Origin: Emcibacter sp.
GTDB lineage: Bacteria > Pseudomonadota > Alphaproteobacteria > Sphingomonadales > Emcibacteraceae
Direction of reading: 5' to 3'
Length of the DNA stretch: 64,000 nt
Assembly: GCA_021741205.1 (NCBI GenBank)
Contig: JAIOYI010000003.1
Coordinates: forward strand, 153,365-217,364
This document shows, piece after piece, positions 18,664 to 27,320 of the stretch. How positions within the stretch are numbered: the first letter of the stretch is position 1; every line of letters starts with the position of its first letter. Made by a program: the position numbers and the translations under genes. Under the pieces are notes generated by a model. The model had not been told where the DNA came from. It saw only the letters and a program-made list of their open reading frames with translations, and did not search any database.

Positions 18664-20868
18664 ATGTATATTTCTATATCTATAAAAAAAATTATGCGCT
18701 TTCTGGTCAATATTGTCCAGAACCGGCCCTATAGAAAAATATTTTTATTGATCAATTTTGGCTTTTATTCATGTATTATAAATGCTTATGCATTTGAAGA
18801 CCTGAACTCTAATGATAAGAATGAAAAAAATTCTCCCCCTATGGCAATCGATATGGGAGAAAAAGCCTATTTGACGCACTGCGCCAGTTGCCATGGTGAA
18901 ACATTTCGTGGATCGTTTGGTCCAGCCTTGAAAGGCCCTGAATTTCTTGAAAAGTGGAATAAGATTGAACAAGAAGAATCCTTATACGACTATATCGTTT
19001 CAACAATGCCTCCTGCTGATCCTGGCGGCTTAACGCCAGATGTTTATAAACAGATCAACCAGTACCTACTAGAATCAAGGCCACAATCCACTCCAAATGG
19101 AAAAATTAATGAGGCTCCTACCGTTGTCAAAAATGAAACGTCGGGCATTGCAGTGGCTGTGCAAAATCAAGATGCCATATATCATAAGGTTATCAAACAG
19201 CATATGAGTATTCTTGCGGATATAAGTAATGTTGAGGAAACTGATTTACGCCAACCCTCAGATGAAGATTGGCTGAACTGGCGGCGCAGCGATGATGGAC
19301 TTGGCTATAGCACTCTGGATCAAATTAATCGAAATAACGTTAAGGGACTTACGCTTGCATGGAGCAAAGCAATTGAAAATGGAACTAACTCCATTACACC
19401 TTTGGTTCATGACGGTGTTATGTTCATCAATAGTAATGGCACCGTTTTGGCAATTGATTTGATATCAGGTGATACATTGTGGAAATTTAACCGTCGCGCA
19501 ACAGTATCGCCGATAGGTCCCCCTGTTACCCAACCCCGTAGTATGGCTATTTTCAAGGACAGTCTCTATGTTCCCACTCTAGATAATCACATGATTGCCC
19601 TCAACATTAGGAGTGGTAAAGTGATATGGGATAAACTGGTTTCCGGCGTTCAGGACACCCTGCGTATGACGTCGGGTCCAATTGTGGTCAGAGGTAAGGT
19701 TATTCAGGGAATGTCTGGCTGTGCGGGCATTGGGGAACCAGGTGGATGTTTCATAATTGCATTTGATGCAGAAAATGGCAAAGAATTATGGCGCTTTTCA
19801 ACGATTGCTAAAAAAGGTGAAGTCAATGGCAATACCTGGAATGGGGCTGATGACAAGATACGATTTGGTGGGTCTGTTTGGACCGCAGGTACCTATAATG
19901 AGAGAGATAATCTGGTTTATTTTGGCACGGGTCAAACTTATCACATTGCGCCATTAATGGAACCTGCCGAACGCACCGAAAAAAATTCTGCGCTTTATAC
20001 GGATACGACATTAGCTCTTAACCCTGATACTGGTGAACTGGTTTGGCATTACCAGCATATGGCCCGTGATGTATGGGACTTGGATTGGCCCTTTGAGAGA
20101 ATGATTATGTCACTGCCGGATGATCGGGAGAAAAGAAAGGTTGTTGTAACAATGGGCAAAATCGGCATTCTTGATGTCATGGACGCCAAAACAGGTCAGT
20201 TTATCTTTTCTTTCGACCTTGGTCTTCAAAATATTGTGACCAAGATTGATCCTATAACGGGCTGGAAAACAACAGACCCCGCACTCGAGCCAGACGCTAA
20301 AGAACTCAAAACGGTTTGCCCGTTTGCTCTTGGGGTCAGAAATTGGCCTGCCACTTCATATGACCCTGTCAATAACATGCTCTATGTTCCATTGATTTTA
20401 AATTCATGCATGACCTTTTCTTGGTCACCAGGCGAAGGTCTCGACATCGGTTACGGTATAAAGGCTAGCGAAAATAGCGATGGCAATTTTGGAGCTGTCG
20501 CCGCTATCAACCTTAAAACCCGAAAACTGGCATGGATGAACCGATTTAGGGCTCCGGCCGCAAGTGCCACATTGTCCACAGCAGGTGGCGTTGTATTTTC
20601 AGGGGGAAGAGACCGTAAATTTCGTGCCTTTGATAGCGTCACTGGCGAAATACTCTGGCAGAAAAAACTTGATAATATCTTGAGCGCCTTTCCCATCACA
20701 TATGCAAAAGATGGCATTCAATATGTGGCGATCACATCTGGTGGGGGAAATCCGACCGATATCCTGACACAAACATTAACGCCTGAACTTGAACCAGCAA
20801 ATCGTGGCACAACATTATGGGTGTTTAAATTACCCGATACGGGCACCAGAAAAGGCGCCCGCAAATAA
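18664..20868 (+). CDS. PQQ-dependent dehydrogenase with N-terminal cytochrome c domain
   Basis: A 734-residue exported quinohaemoprotein. A hydrophobic export segment ends near AYA (about residue 43), a cytochrome c domain with CASCH at 73-77 spans to about 140, then a PQQ propeller begins at WLNWRRSDDGLGYSTLDQIN. In type II quinohaemoprotein alcohol dehydrogenases the cytochrome is at the C-terminus, so this order is the reverse. Closest known relatives are membrane/periplasmic alcohol or aldose dehydrogenases. AGGAAAAG lies seven bases before the start. It is followed by convergent SnoaL genes. Its promoter shares an operator with the receptor at 7269, linking uptake and oxidation. Confidence 0.85.
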   Translation: MYISISIKKIMRFLVNIVQNRPYRKIFLLINFGFYSCIINAYAFEDLNSNDKNEKNSPPMAIDMGEKAYLTHCASCHGETFRGSFGPALKGPEFLEKWNKIEQEESLYDYIVSTMPPADPGGLTPDVYKQINQYLLESRPQSTPNGKINEAPTVVKNETSGIAVAVQNQDAIYHKVIKQHMSILADISNVEETDLRQPSDEDWLNWRRSDDGLGYSTLDQINRNNVKGLTLAWSKAIENGTNSITPLVHDGVMFINSNGTVLAIDLISGDTLWKFNRRATVSPIGPPVTQPRSMAIFKDSLYVPTLDNHMIALNIRSGKVIWDKLVSGVQDTLRMTSGPIVVRGKVIQGMSGCAGIGEPGGCFIIAFDAENGKELWRFSTIAKKGEVNGNTWNGADDKIRFGGSVWTAGTYNERDNLVYFGTGQTYHIAPLMEPAERTEKNSALYTDTTLALNPDTGELVWHYQHMARDVWDLDWPFERMIMSLPDDREKRKVVVTMGKIGILDVMDAKTGQFIFSFDLGLQNIVTKIDPITGWKTTDPALEPDAKELKTVCPFALGVRNWPATSYDPVNNMLYVPLILNSCMTFSWSPGEGLDIGYGIKASENSDGNFGAVAAINLKTRKLAWMNRFRAPAASATLSTAGGVVFSGGRDRKFRAFDSVTGEILWQKKLDNILSAFPITYAKDGIQYVAITSGGGNPTDILTQTLTPELEPANRGTTLWVFKLPDTGTRKGARK

Positions 20869-20877
20869 GATAATTAT

Positions 20878-21405
20878 TTATTTTTCCCAATGACGTACGT
20901 AACTGAAATCACTTTTACCTCTTTGGCCCGTAAGAGCAGCATCATTGCCTTTGGTAAAGCCATCTGCTTCCAAGTCCGTGCGGGACCAATCAACAATCAT
21001 CGCCCGTTTAAGAATACGCCATTCACCTTTGCGACAAGCATATTCATCAATATACCGCCCACCAACCATCAAATCTTTTTCTACTCCATCTTCTTTGATA
21101 CGATGCCATGCATGAAAATACACTTCTCCTGAGGCTTTTTCTCCTTTAATCTCTAAATCCACTTGACCAATAAAATGTTGACTGGCCAACATTTCTTTGA
21201 GAAAACCCTGAGCAAAATCCACAAATTCAACGGCACTACCCTTCATCATTCCGCAATCAACAAAAGCATCATCATGAAAAGCACTTAGGTTTAAAACACG
21301 ATCGAGCCGATCCAACCCCCTCATATAGCGACAAACAGCATCGTGAATATCGCGCCGCGCACATAAATCACGCATTTCTAATTCTAAATCAATTTTCTGG
21401 TTCAT
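20878..21405 (-). CDS. SnoaL/NTF2-like protein
   Basis: A 175-residue NTF2-fold protein (RRDIHDAVCRYMRGLDRLDRVLNLSAFHDDAFVDCG...HFIGQVDLEIKGEKASGEVYFHAWH). The ATG at 21405 is preferred over 21465 since the longer form would run into the upstream SnoaL gene; a GAGG lies in the end of that gene. The paired His and Asp residues are those common in SnoaL_4 proteins with dehydratase or isomerase roles. It is cotranscribed with the SnoaL gene at 21410, four bases away, hinting at a heteromer. Confidence 0.8.
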   Translation of the reverse strand: MNQKIDLELEMRDLCARRDIHDAVCRYMRGLDRLDRVLNLSAFHDDAFVDCGMMKGSAVEFVDFAQGFLKEMLASQHFIGQVDLEIKGEKASGEVYFHAWHRIKEDGVEKDLMVGGRYIDEYACRKGEWRILKRAMIVDWSRTDLEADGFTKGNDAALTGQRGKSDFSYVRHWEK

Positions 21406-21409
21406 AATT

Positions 21410-21940
21410 TTACGCCTCATCCAGTGATACAAGAAGTGGGATTCTTCCCGCTTGGCTTTCGGCATAAAGCGATGTAACCTCTATGGGAACTTTAAAGCTG
21501 TCATCCCCAACATCACCTTCGGGATTGAGAATGTTTGAATTTCCTTCCCAGCTGATTATCCGTAATTTTCGATGTATAATTCGCCAACCTTGTTTGCCCC
21601 GTTTCAGTTCATCATTATACCACCCGTATCCACGCCATACATCACCATCTTTCATGCCATTGCGTACAATAACCCAGTGACCATATGTAACTGTCGTAGC
21701 CTTATCACCCTTAATATTGTGCATAAAATTTGCCATAAAATGCTGTGTCGATGTGAGAATACTATGAAATACTTCGAAATTATCCTTGAAATTTTCCAGA
21801 TCTGTCCACACTGCTTCTCCACCATAATCAGCATGCATCTTAGGCGCAAAAATTTTATCAAAAAGATCCCACCGTCTCGTATCAACTGCAAATCCATACA
21901 GATCCATTATTTCCCTGATTTTACTTACATCATCCTGCAC
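21410..21940 (-). CDS. SnoaL/NTF2-like protein
   Basis: A 176-residue NTF2-fold protein (REIMDLYGFAVDTRRWDLFDKIFAPKMHADYGG...STQHFMANFMHNIKGDKATTVTYGHWVIVR). It directly precedes the second SnoaL gene, four bases apart on the same strand. Tandem SnoaL pairs are known in polyketide and steroid pathways, but the reaction here cannot be read from sequence. No obvious ribosome site beyond GAAAGGGAGAT upstream, which supports the annotated ATG. Confidence 0.8.
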   Translation of the reverse strand: MQDDVSKIREIMDLYGFAVDTRRWDLFDKIFAPKMHADYGGEAVWTDLENFKDNFEVFHSILTSTQHFMANFMHNIKGDKATTVTYGHWVIVRNGMKDGDVWRGYGWYNDELKRGKQGWRIIHRKLRIISWEGNSNILNPEGDVGDDSFKVPIEVTSLYAESQAGRIPLLVSLDEA

Positions 21941-22463
21941 CAGATATCTCCCTTTCTTGTGTATTTGACAATAGCGTGTGTAGAATTATTACACATATAA
22001 CTTTTGCATAATTTTCAAAGAATTAACAGGAAAATATGAGTGAAATATTACATCTCAGATCGGCTCTAGGCCTTACTTTATCCCCCTTAATTTATAATGC
22101 ATAAATATCTCGCTCAAACTCTTCCCATCGTCACATTAAAGGATCACATAAACCGAATAAAGCCGTCTTAGAACGACATAAACAAAACGCCAATAAATGA
22201 TCCCCAAATGGGTTCCAAGCGCTAAATATTACAAATAATTTTTCTCAAATATTGTAATCGCAAGCAATAACAAGATGAGGTTTTTAAGAAACAAATAATA
22301 AGGTCAAAAAAACATCTAAATTCATAAAAAGAACTTGGATTTATAACACCAACTGCTAAACTCTCCGACTATGTTAAGTTGACCAGTTTAATCTCATCCT
22401 CTGCAAAAAAAGTTGGCCAAAATAGACTATTTATAACTGAACTCCAATAGCAGGCTACGCATT
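21941..22463. other. Gene-free 523-base stretch before the F420 operon
   Basis: AT-rich, with no ORF, tRNA or clear terminator that I can support. It should hold the divergent promoters for the SnoaL pair and cofE. Near 22375-22425 are two related short segments, AAGTTGACCA and AAGTTGGCCA, about 40 bases apart, which could be regulatory half-sites; this is weak. Confidence 0.5.
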
Positions 22464-23216
22464 ATGTCACTATCTATTAAAGCTGTTCAAGGCATCCCTA
22501 AAATTAAACAGGGTGACGATTTAGTAGCTCTAATCATTGCCGCAATGAACCGTAGTTCTCTTCATATTGAAGACGGAAATATTCTTGTCCTCGCCCAAAA
22601 AATTGTCTCGAAAGCGGAAGGGCGACTAGTTCATCTTGACACGGTAAAGGTTGGAGAGGAAGCGCTATCTCTTGCCGCAAAAACCAATAAAGATCCAAGA
22701 TTGGTTCAGTTAATTCTGAATGAATCTGAAGAAGTTGTGCGCTATCGTGAAGGCGCTATAATTGTTGCTCACAAAATTGGTTTAGTGCATGCCAATGCAG
22801 GTATCGATCGATCCAATATTGAGGAGTCTGAAAGTGCATTGTTATTACCCGAAGATCCAGACGCCTCGGCGGCAAAAATTAGAGAAGGCCTAGAGCAACA
22901 TTACGGCGTTCATATCGGGGTCATCATAAGTGACAGCATGGGAAGGGCATGGCGTAATGGCACTGTCGGTTTTGCCATTGGGTCATCTGGTGTTGAAACC
23001 CTGAAAAACCTTGTTGGGCAACCTGATATGTTTGGCCGTTTATTAGAAATAACAACAGTCGGACATGGTGACGAACTAGCCGCAGCGGCCTCCATTGTGA
23101 TGGGGCAAGCCGATGAAGCTATTCCCGTGGCCTTGATTCAGGGATTACATGCGGTAAAAACCAACCAAACCGCCACGGCATTACTGAGGAAGAAATCAGA
23201 GGATATGTTTCGATGA
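22464..23216 (+). CDS. cofE: Coenzyme F420-0:L-glutamate ligase
   Basis: A 250-residue protein matching CofE along its whole length. The opening GIPKIKQGDDL, the GNILVLAQKIVSKAEGR segment, HANAGIDRSN, and the nucleotide/metal motif SDSMGRAWRNGTVGFAIG are diagnostic. It adds glutamate to F420-0 using GTP. It is the stand-alone archaeal/proteobacterial form without the C-terminal nitroreductase-like domain of actinobacterial FbiB. It starts the operon and overlaps cofD by four bases. Confidence 0.95.
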   Translation: MSLSIKAVQGIPKIKQGDDLVALIIAAMNRSSLHIEDGNILVLAQKIVSKAEGRLVHLDTVKVGEEALSLAAKTNKDPRLVQLILNESEEVVRYREGAIIVAHKIGLVHANAGIDRSNIEESESALLLPEDPDASAAKIREGLEQHYGVHIGVIISDSMGRAWRNGTVGFAIGSSGVETLKNLVGQPDMFGRLLEITTVGHGDELAAAASIVMGQADEAIPVALIQGLHAVKTNQTATALLRKKSEDMFR

Positions 23217-24172
23217 CTGCGCATTACCTTGCTTTATCTGGTGGCGTTGGTGGAGCCAAGCTTGCTCTTGGGCTTTCCAAAATATGTTCGCAAGGAACAC
23301 TAAGCATTGTCACAAATACCTGCGATGACTTCACTCATCTAGGTTTATATATCGCACCAGATCTCGATACGGTCATGTACACACTGGCTGATGTCGTCAA
23401 CACTAAAACTGGCTGGGGACGTGCAGACGAAAGTTGGAACTTGATGAACGTCTTAAAGACGATTGGCGGGGAAAGCTGGTTTTTATTGGGGGACAAAGAT
23501 ATGGCTGTTCATATTGAACGGACAAATCGTTTGAATAAAGGGGAGAGTTTGAGCGCCGTCACCCAAGCCTTGACCCAAGCTCTTAATATTGAGCATGCCA
23601 TCGTTCCGATGACTGATGATCGGGTTCAAACTATGGTAACCACAGAATTAGGGGAGATGGCTTTTCAGCATTATTTTGTCCGTGAAGGTTGCCAGCCAAA
23701 AATTTCCTCTATTCGTTTTGATGACATTGAAAACGCGCGTCCTTCTCCAGCCTTTACGGCTGCGATAGCTGATCCGGAACTCGCTGGTGTTATCCTTTGT
23801 CCTTCAAATCCCTTCGTTAGCATTGACCCTATTCTTCATATTCCTGGTGTGCGTGATATGCTGAACAAATTAAAGGTCCCTATCGTTGCAATATCCCCTA
23901 TTGTTAAGGGACTAGCAATTAAAGGCCCCGCAGCCAAAATGCTGCAAGAACTTGGCAAAGAAGCCAGCGTATATTCAATAGCACGCCATTATAAGGGGCT
24001 GATAAACGGTTTGATTATTGATACAGAGGATGCCCCCCACGGTCCTACTATAGAAGCCATGGGAATAAGAGTTAAGGTCACCAATACTATTATGAAAAAC
24101 CTCGATGACCGTAAAAATCTTGCCGCCACTACTCTACAATTCATTCAAGATATACAACACGATAAACTGTGA
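23213..24172 (+). CDS. cofD: 2-phospho-L-lactate (or phosphoenolpyruvate/3-phosphoglycerate-derived) transferase, CofD/FbiA
   Basis: A 319-residue protein with the CofD signatures LSGGVGGAKLALGL at 8-21, CDDFTHLGLYIAPDLDTVMYTLA and GWGRADES. It transfers the phosphoryl-carboxylate moiety from the guanosine-diphospho intermediate made by CofC to the deazaflavin Fo. ATG overlaps the cofE stop (ATGA), so translation is coupled. Substrate variant (lactyl, PEP or 3-PG) is not visible; proteobacteria are known to differ here. Confidence 0.95.
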   Translation: MTAHYLALSGGVGGAKLALGLSKICSQGTLSIVTNTCDDFTHLGLYIAPDLDTVMYTLADVVNTKTGWGRADESWNLMNVLKTIGGESWFLLGDKDMAVHIERTNRLNKGESLSAVTQALTQALNIEHAIVPMTDDRVQTMVTTELGEMAFQHYFVREGCQPKISSIRFDDIENARPSPAFTAAIADPELAGVILCPSNPFVSIDPILHIPGVRDMLNKLKVPIVAISPIVKGLAIKGPAAKMLQELGKEASVYSIARHYKGLINGLIIDTEDAPHGPTIEAMGIRVKVTNTIMKNLDDRKNLAATTLQFIQDIQHDKL

Positions 24173-24852
24173 AATCATCAAATATGAAAAATGGTATATG
24201 GGCGGTATTGCCCTTGAAAGGCCTGAAAAATTCCAAAAAGCGGCTCTCGAATATTCTGAGTGAACCGGAGCGTATGGGTCTTGTGGCGGCCATGGCACAG
24301 GATATGCTATCCGCCCTCACCAGAAGCAGACTTGCGGGTATCCTTGTTGTTTCTGATTCTGATGAGATTGGGCAACTCGTTCGGAGCTATCCTGTAGAGC
24401 TCATTCCAGAGAGTAAAAACAAAGGCCTTTCCGAAGCAATATCACATGCCGCAACAGTTCTGTCCTCTCGAAATATCAAGGCCATGATGGTCATCCATGG
24501 GGATATTCCCCTAATACAAACCGAAGATATTAATACGGTATTAGAGGCCGTTCAGCCAAAACCATCTGTTACCATCGTCCCTTGCAAAAACAGGGACGGC
24601 ACCAATGTTATGGTCTGCTCCCCACCAGATATAATACCCTTTTATTATGGACAAAATAGCTTTAGCAGCCACCTCAATGCTGCCCTGAAATGCGGGATAA
24701 AAACTACTCAGGTTATTAATGATCGTTTGGCATTGGATATTGATACGGCCAGTGACCTTAAAGATTTACTCGGTCACATGGGCAAGGGAGAAGTTGGCCA
24801 AAAAACCTCCTCTTTTTTAAAGGGAATAAATTTAGCCTCTCGCTTAATTTAA
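24169..24852 (+). CDS. cofC: 2-phospho-L-lactate guanylyltransferase, CofC/FbiD
   Basis: A 227-residue nucleotidyltransferase. VLPLKGLKNSKKRLSNILS, VVSDSDEI, GLSEAISHA and MVIHGDIPLI match CofC. It activates a phospho-carboxylate (phospholactate, PEP or 3-phosphoglycerate) with GTP for CofD. The GTG at 24169 overlaps the cofD stop; an ATG at 24184 would give the more usual short N-terminus (MKNGIWAVLPLKG). The 3' end overlaps the convergent DUF35 gene by four bases. No fbiC/cofG/cofH (Fo synthase) is in the window. Confidence 0.9.
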   Translation: MKSSNMKNGIWAVLPLKGLKNSKKRLSNILSEPERMGLVAAMAQDMLSALTRSRLAGILVVSDSDEIGQLVRSYPVELIPESKNKGLSEAISHAATVLSSRNIKAMMVIHGDIPLIQTEDINTVLEAVQPKPSVTIVPCKNRDGTNVMVCSPPDIIPFYYGQNSFSSHLNAALKCGIKTTQVINDRLALDIDTASDLKDLLGHMGKGEVGQKTSSFLKGINLASRLI

Positions 24853-25265
24853 GAAGATAATGGATAAAAAACAGGGATTGACACCTCATCCGTCCAATCT
24901 TGAAACGTCACCTCGACAGACATACCGATGGATATCTTATCCGCTCTACAGTCAACAATATGGCTCATCATCTGCGGGCCTTCCTTGAGACGTACCAAAG
25001 CAAGTATTTGGGGATATTCATCGCCATAGGCTTTTGATACAGACCGATGCATTACCGTATAACTCACAACCGTTGCGCGGCCACTAGCGGTTTTCCATTC
25101 AATGTCTCTGGACATACATTGGGTACATATACTGCGTGGGTAAAACTGAAAATGGTCACAATTTGTGCAATATTGAATAAGCAGTTTATGGGCGGCGCAT
25201 CCTTTCCAATAGGTCTCCGTTTCAGGGGTGGGGATAGGCAATATTTTTGATGTTTGAGCAGGCAT
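24849..25265 (-). CDS. Zn-ribbon OB-fold (DUF35) acyl-CoA-binding partner of thiolase
   Basis: A 138-residue DUF35 protein. A rubredoxin-like Zn ribbon with Cys33, Cys36, Cys47, Cys50 is followed by an OB fold (GRATVVSYTVMH...PQILALVRLKEGPQMMSHIVDC). DUF35 proteins bind SCP2-type thiolases or aldolases and channel acyl-CoA, as in ChsH2-Ltp2 of steroid degraders and in archaeal HMG-CoA synthase complexes. It abuts the thiolase start at 25265 by one shared base region, so the two are co-expressed, most probably as a complex. Confidence 0.88.
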   Translation of the reverse strand: MPAQTSKILPIPTPETETYWKGCAAHKLLIQYCTNCDHFQFYPRSICTQCMSRDIEWKTASGRATVVSYTVMHRSVSKAYGDEYPQILALVRLKEGPQMMSHIVDCRADKISIGMSVEVTFQDWTDEVSIPVFYPLSS

Positions 25266-26440
25266 TAGCTGTTATCCCTTCCTAAAATCAAGGTGCAATG
25301 ACTTGACATAATGCCACCTTGCGCATGTACTAGAGCTGTTTCAGCCTGAGACACCTGCCGGTCTCCTGCGGCATGGCGCAACTGCTTAACCACTTCAGTT
25401 AAGGCAAACATAGATCCTGGATTTCCAGAATGACAATGGGATAAAAGTCCACCGTGCGTGTTAACAGGCAACAGGCCACCAAGGTCAATATTACCTTCTT
25501 CAACAAAAGCACCAGCTTCACCTTTTCCACAAAAACCAAGATCCTCCAGTTCAATCAGAACAACTGGTGTAAAACAATCATAGATACCAGCCAAGTCCAT
25601 ATCCTTCGGGCCAAGACCAGCCATTTCATAGGCTCGCCGCCCTGAATCTACTGCGGCTGATGTAATCAGACTATGAGCCTGACTTATATGTTCGTGACTA
25701 TGTCCTTCACCAACACCCAAAATAAAAACTGGAGGCTGTTTCATGTCTGCGGCACGTTCGGCAGACATCATTACAATGGCGGCACCGCCGTCTGAAACCA
25801 ACGAACAATCCAACAAATGAAGGGGGTCTGCAATCATGCGGGATTGAAGAACCTGTTCTATTGTAATCAAGTCGCGCATCTGCGCCTCTGGATTCCGGGC
25901 TGCATGCGTTCGCATCGCCACAGCCACAGCAGCCAACTGCTCCTCGGTAGCCCCATAGGCATCCATATAAGCCCTTGCAATCAAAGCATAAAAAGCGGGA
26001 ACCGTGGGACCGTAAGGGCTTTCAAATTGAGGGTGACCAGATGAAGACTGCATCATCATGGCCCGTTCTCGCGATAATCCACTGCGCAGGCTGTCAGCCA
26101 TGGCAATCACTACCGTATTACATGTCCCTGTTGCAATGGCTGATGCAGCATGGTGAAGAGCGGTAAAAGTAGTTCCCCCACCAGCCCCTATACTCATGCA
26201 ATAACTGGGAAATATTTGCATATATTCGGCGATCATTTCTGCGTGATACATATAAGGATCCGCCATGGAGTTGCAGGTAATCAATCCGTCAACCTGATTT
26301 TTAGCGATTCCAGCATCTTCAAGTGCAAGGCAAATGGCCTCCACGCACAGTTGGGTTGCCCCCATGTGCGCAATAACCCCAACTTTTGTGTCGGCACTTC
26401 CAACAATAACGGCTTTGCCTCGTAAGCTGTCCACTTTCAT
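25265..26440 (-). CDS. SCP2-type thiolase fold protein, likely Ltp2-like aldolase
   Basis: A 391-residue thiolase-superfamily protein. The nucleophile-Cys region reads SIGAGGGTTFTALHHA, with Gly where thiolases have Cys, while the NTHGGLLSHCHSGNPG region keeps the later His motif. Loss of the Cys together with an adjacent DUF35 gene is the pattern of Ltp2 retro-aldolases, which cleave C-C bonds of hydroxyacyl-CoA steroid side chains without CoA. I therefore favour aldolase over thiolase (inference). It follows the MaoC gene at 26446 within six bases. Confidence 0.85.
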   Translation of the reverse strand: MKVDSLRGKAVIVGSADTKVGVIAHMGATQLCVEAICLALEDAGIAKNQVDGLITCNSMADPYMYHAEMIAEYMQIFPSYCMSIGAGGGTTFTALHHAASAIATGTCNTVVIAMADSLRSGLSRERAMMMQSSSGHPQFESPYGPTVPAFYALIARAYMDAYGATEEQLAAVAVAMRTHAARNPEAQMRDLITIEQVLQSRMIADPLHLLDCSLVSDGGAAIVMMSAERAADMKQPPVFILGVGEGHSHEHISQAHSLITSAAVDSGRRAYEMAGLGPKDMDLAGIYDCFTPVVLIELEDLGFCGKGEAGAFVEEGNIDLGGLLPVNTHGGLLSHCHSGNPGSMFALTEVVKQLRHAAGDRQVSQAETALVHAQGGIMSSHCTLILGRDNS

Positions 26441-26445
26441 CTCCC

Positions 26446-26862
26446 TTAAATCTTATTGAAACGTATGACAAACTGACCAGGTGCGAGAATATCATCAGCG
26501 GCATTTACAATATTAATATCAAGTGTTACCTCACGCTTTTCCCTTGATAGTGACATCACCGTTCCCTGAGAGCGCAGCACTTCTCCAACACAAGCATATT
26601 GTCGGTTGGAATAATTAGCGTGAACAAGTTCTCCTGCATCTCCTGCCCATTCAATGGCACATTGGGTTAACCAATCCCCCATCAAAGGCCCCGGAACGAC
26701 AAGCCCTGGATAGCCCTCTATCTCAGTTGCATATTGATAATCATAATGTATTCTATGGGCATTCCACAAAGCGGCATCATATAAGAATAGCTGTATATTA
26801 TCAGGTGTAAACTCTCGTACAGGCAACTGGTCACCTATTTGGATCATATCTATTTTTAACAT
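26446..26862 (-). CDS. MaoC-like hot-dog hydratase (ChsH1/HTD2-like)
   Basis: About 138 residues. The hydratase-2 motif is visible as WNAHRIHYDYQYA..EGYPGLVVPGPL (from residue 36), with Asn37, His39/His42 and Asp44 in the usual place. It adds water to a 2-enoyl-CoA. The ATG at 26862 follows GGTGAG; the GTG at 26871 would overlap the upstream gene. It pairs with the hot-dog protein at 26868, as the catalytic and non-catalytic halves of heteromeric steroid enoyl-CoA hydratases do. Confidence 0.85.
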   Translation of the reverse strand: MLKIDMIQIGDQLPVREFTPDNIQLFLYDAALWNAHRIHYDYQYATEIEGYPGLVVPGPLMGDWLTQCAIEWAGDAGELVHANYSNRQYACVGEVLRSQGTVMSLSREKREVTLDINIVNAADDILAPGQFVIRFNKI

Positions 26863-26867
26863 AACGC

Positions 26868-27320
26868 TCACCGCAAAATTCGGGTTGTTTTTTCAGATAT
26901 TACTGGTTCTCCAGCCTCTGTCTTAATTTCCATATCCACTTCATAGAAAATAAGCGGCCCACTGGATCCTTGTTTTTCATAAATTGCGCTCAAAGTCCGT
27001 GTTGCAACCAGAACATCGCCCGGAACAATGGGACGGTGGTAGGTAATATCCAATCCTCCCGCCATGGCGCGTTCCAATGGAAATTTTGGCAATAGTTTAT
27101 CAATACTAACTCCGTCAGGACTTAACTCTTCCATACCCACAACATCCCAGAACAAAGCCACATGAAAAGTGGCCGATGCCACATCCCCAGATATGTATTT
27201 TTCCAGACGCTGCCCCGTAGCAATAGCATATTTGCGAATATCCCGACGGGTAACAACTTCTTTTTGCGGTGTAGATGCCCGTCCGATATTGGCCATTAAT
27301 TCAGGTGTAAGCAGACTCAT
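26868..27320 (-). CDS. MaoC N-terminal / FAS1-like dehydratase domain protein
   Basis: About 150 residues with a hot-dog fold of the MaoC_dehydrat_N type (TRRDIRKYAIATGQ...ERAMAGGLDITYHRPIVPGDVLVATRTL). It lacks the catalytic hydratase motif, so it is likely the substrate-binding half of a heteromer with the next gene, corresponding to the N-terminal part of ChsH2. The ATG at 27320 overlaps the TGA of the ligase gene (ATGA) and has AAGGGA upstream, preferred over 27344. Confidence 0.84.
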   Translation of the reverse strand: MSLLTPELMANIGRASTPQKEVVTRRDIRKYAIATGQRLEKYISGDVASATFHVALFWDVVGMEELSPDGVSIDKLLPKFPLERAMAGGLDITYHRPIVPGDVLVATRTLSAIYEKQGSSGPLIFYEVDMEIKTEAGEPVISEKTTRILR

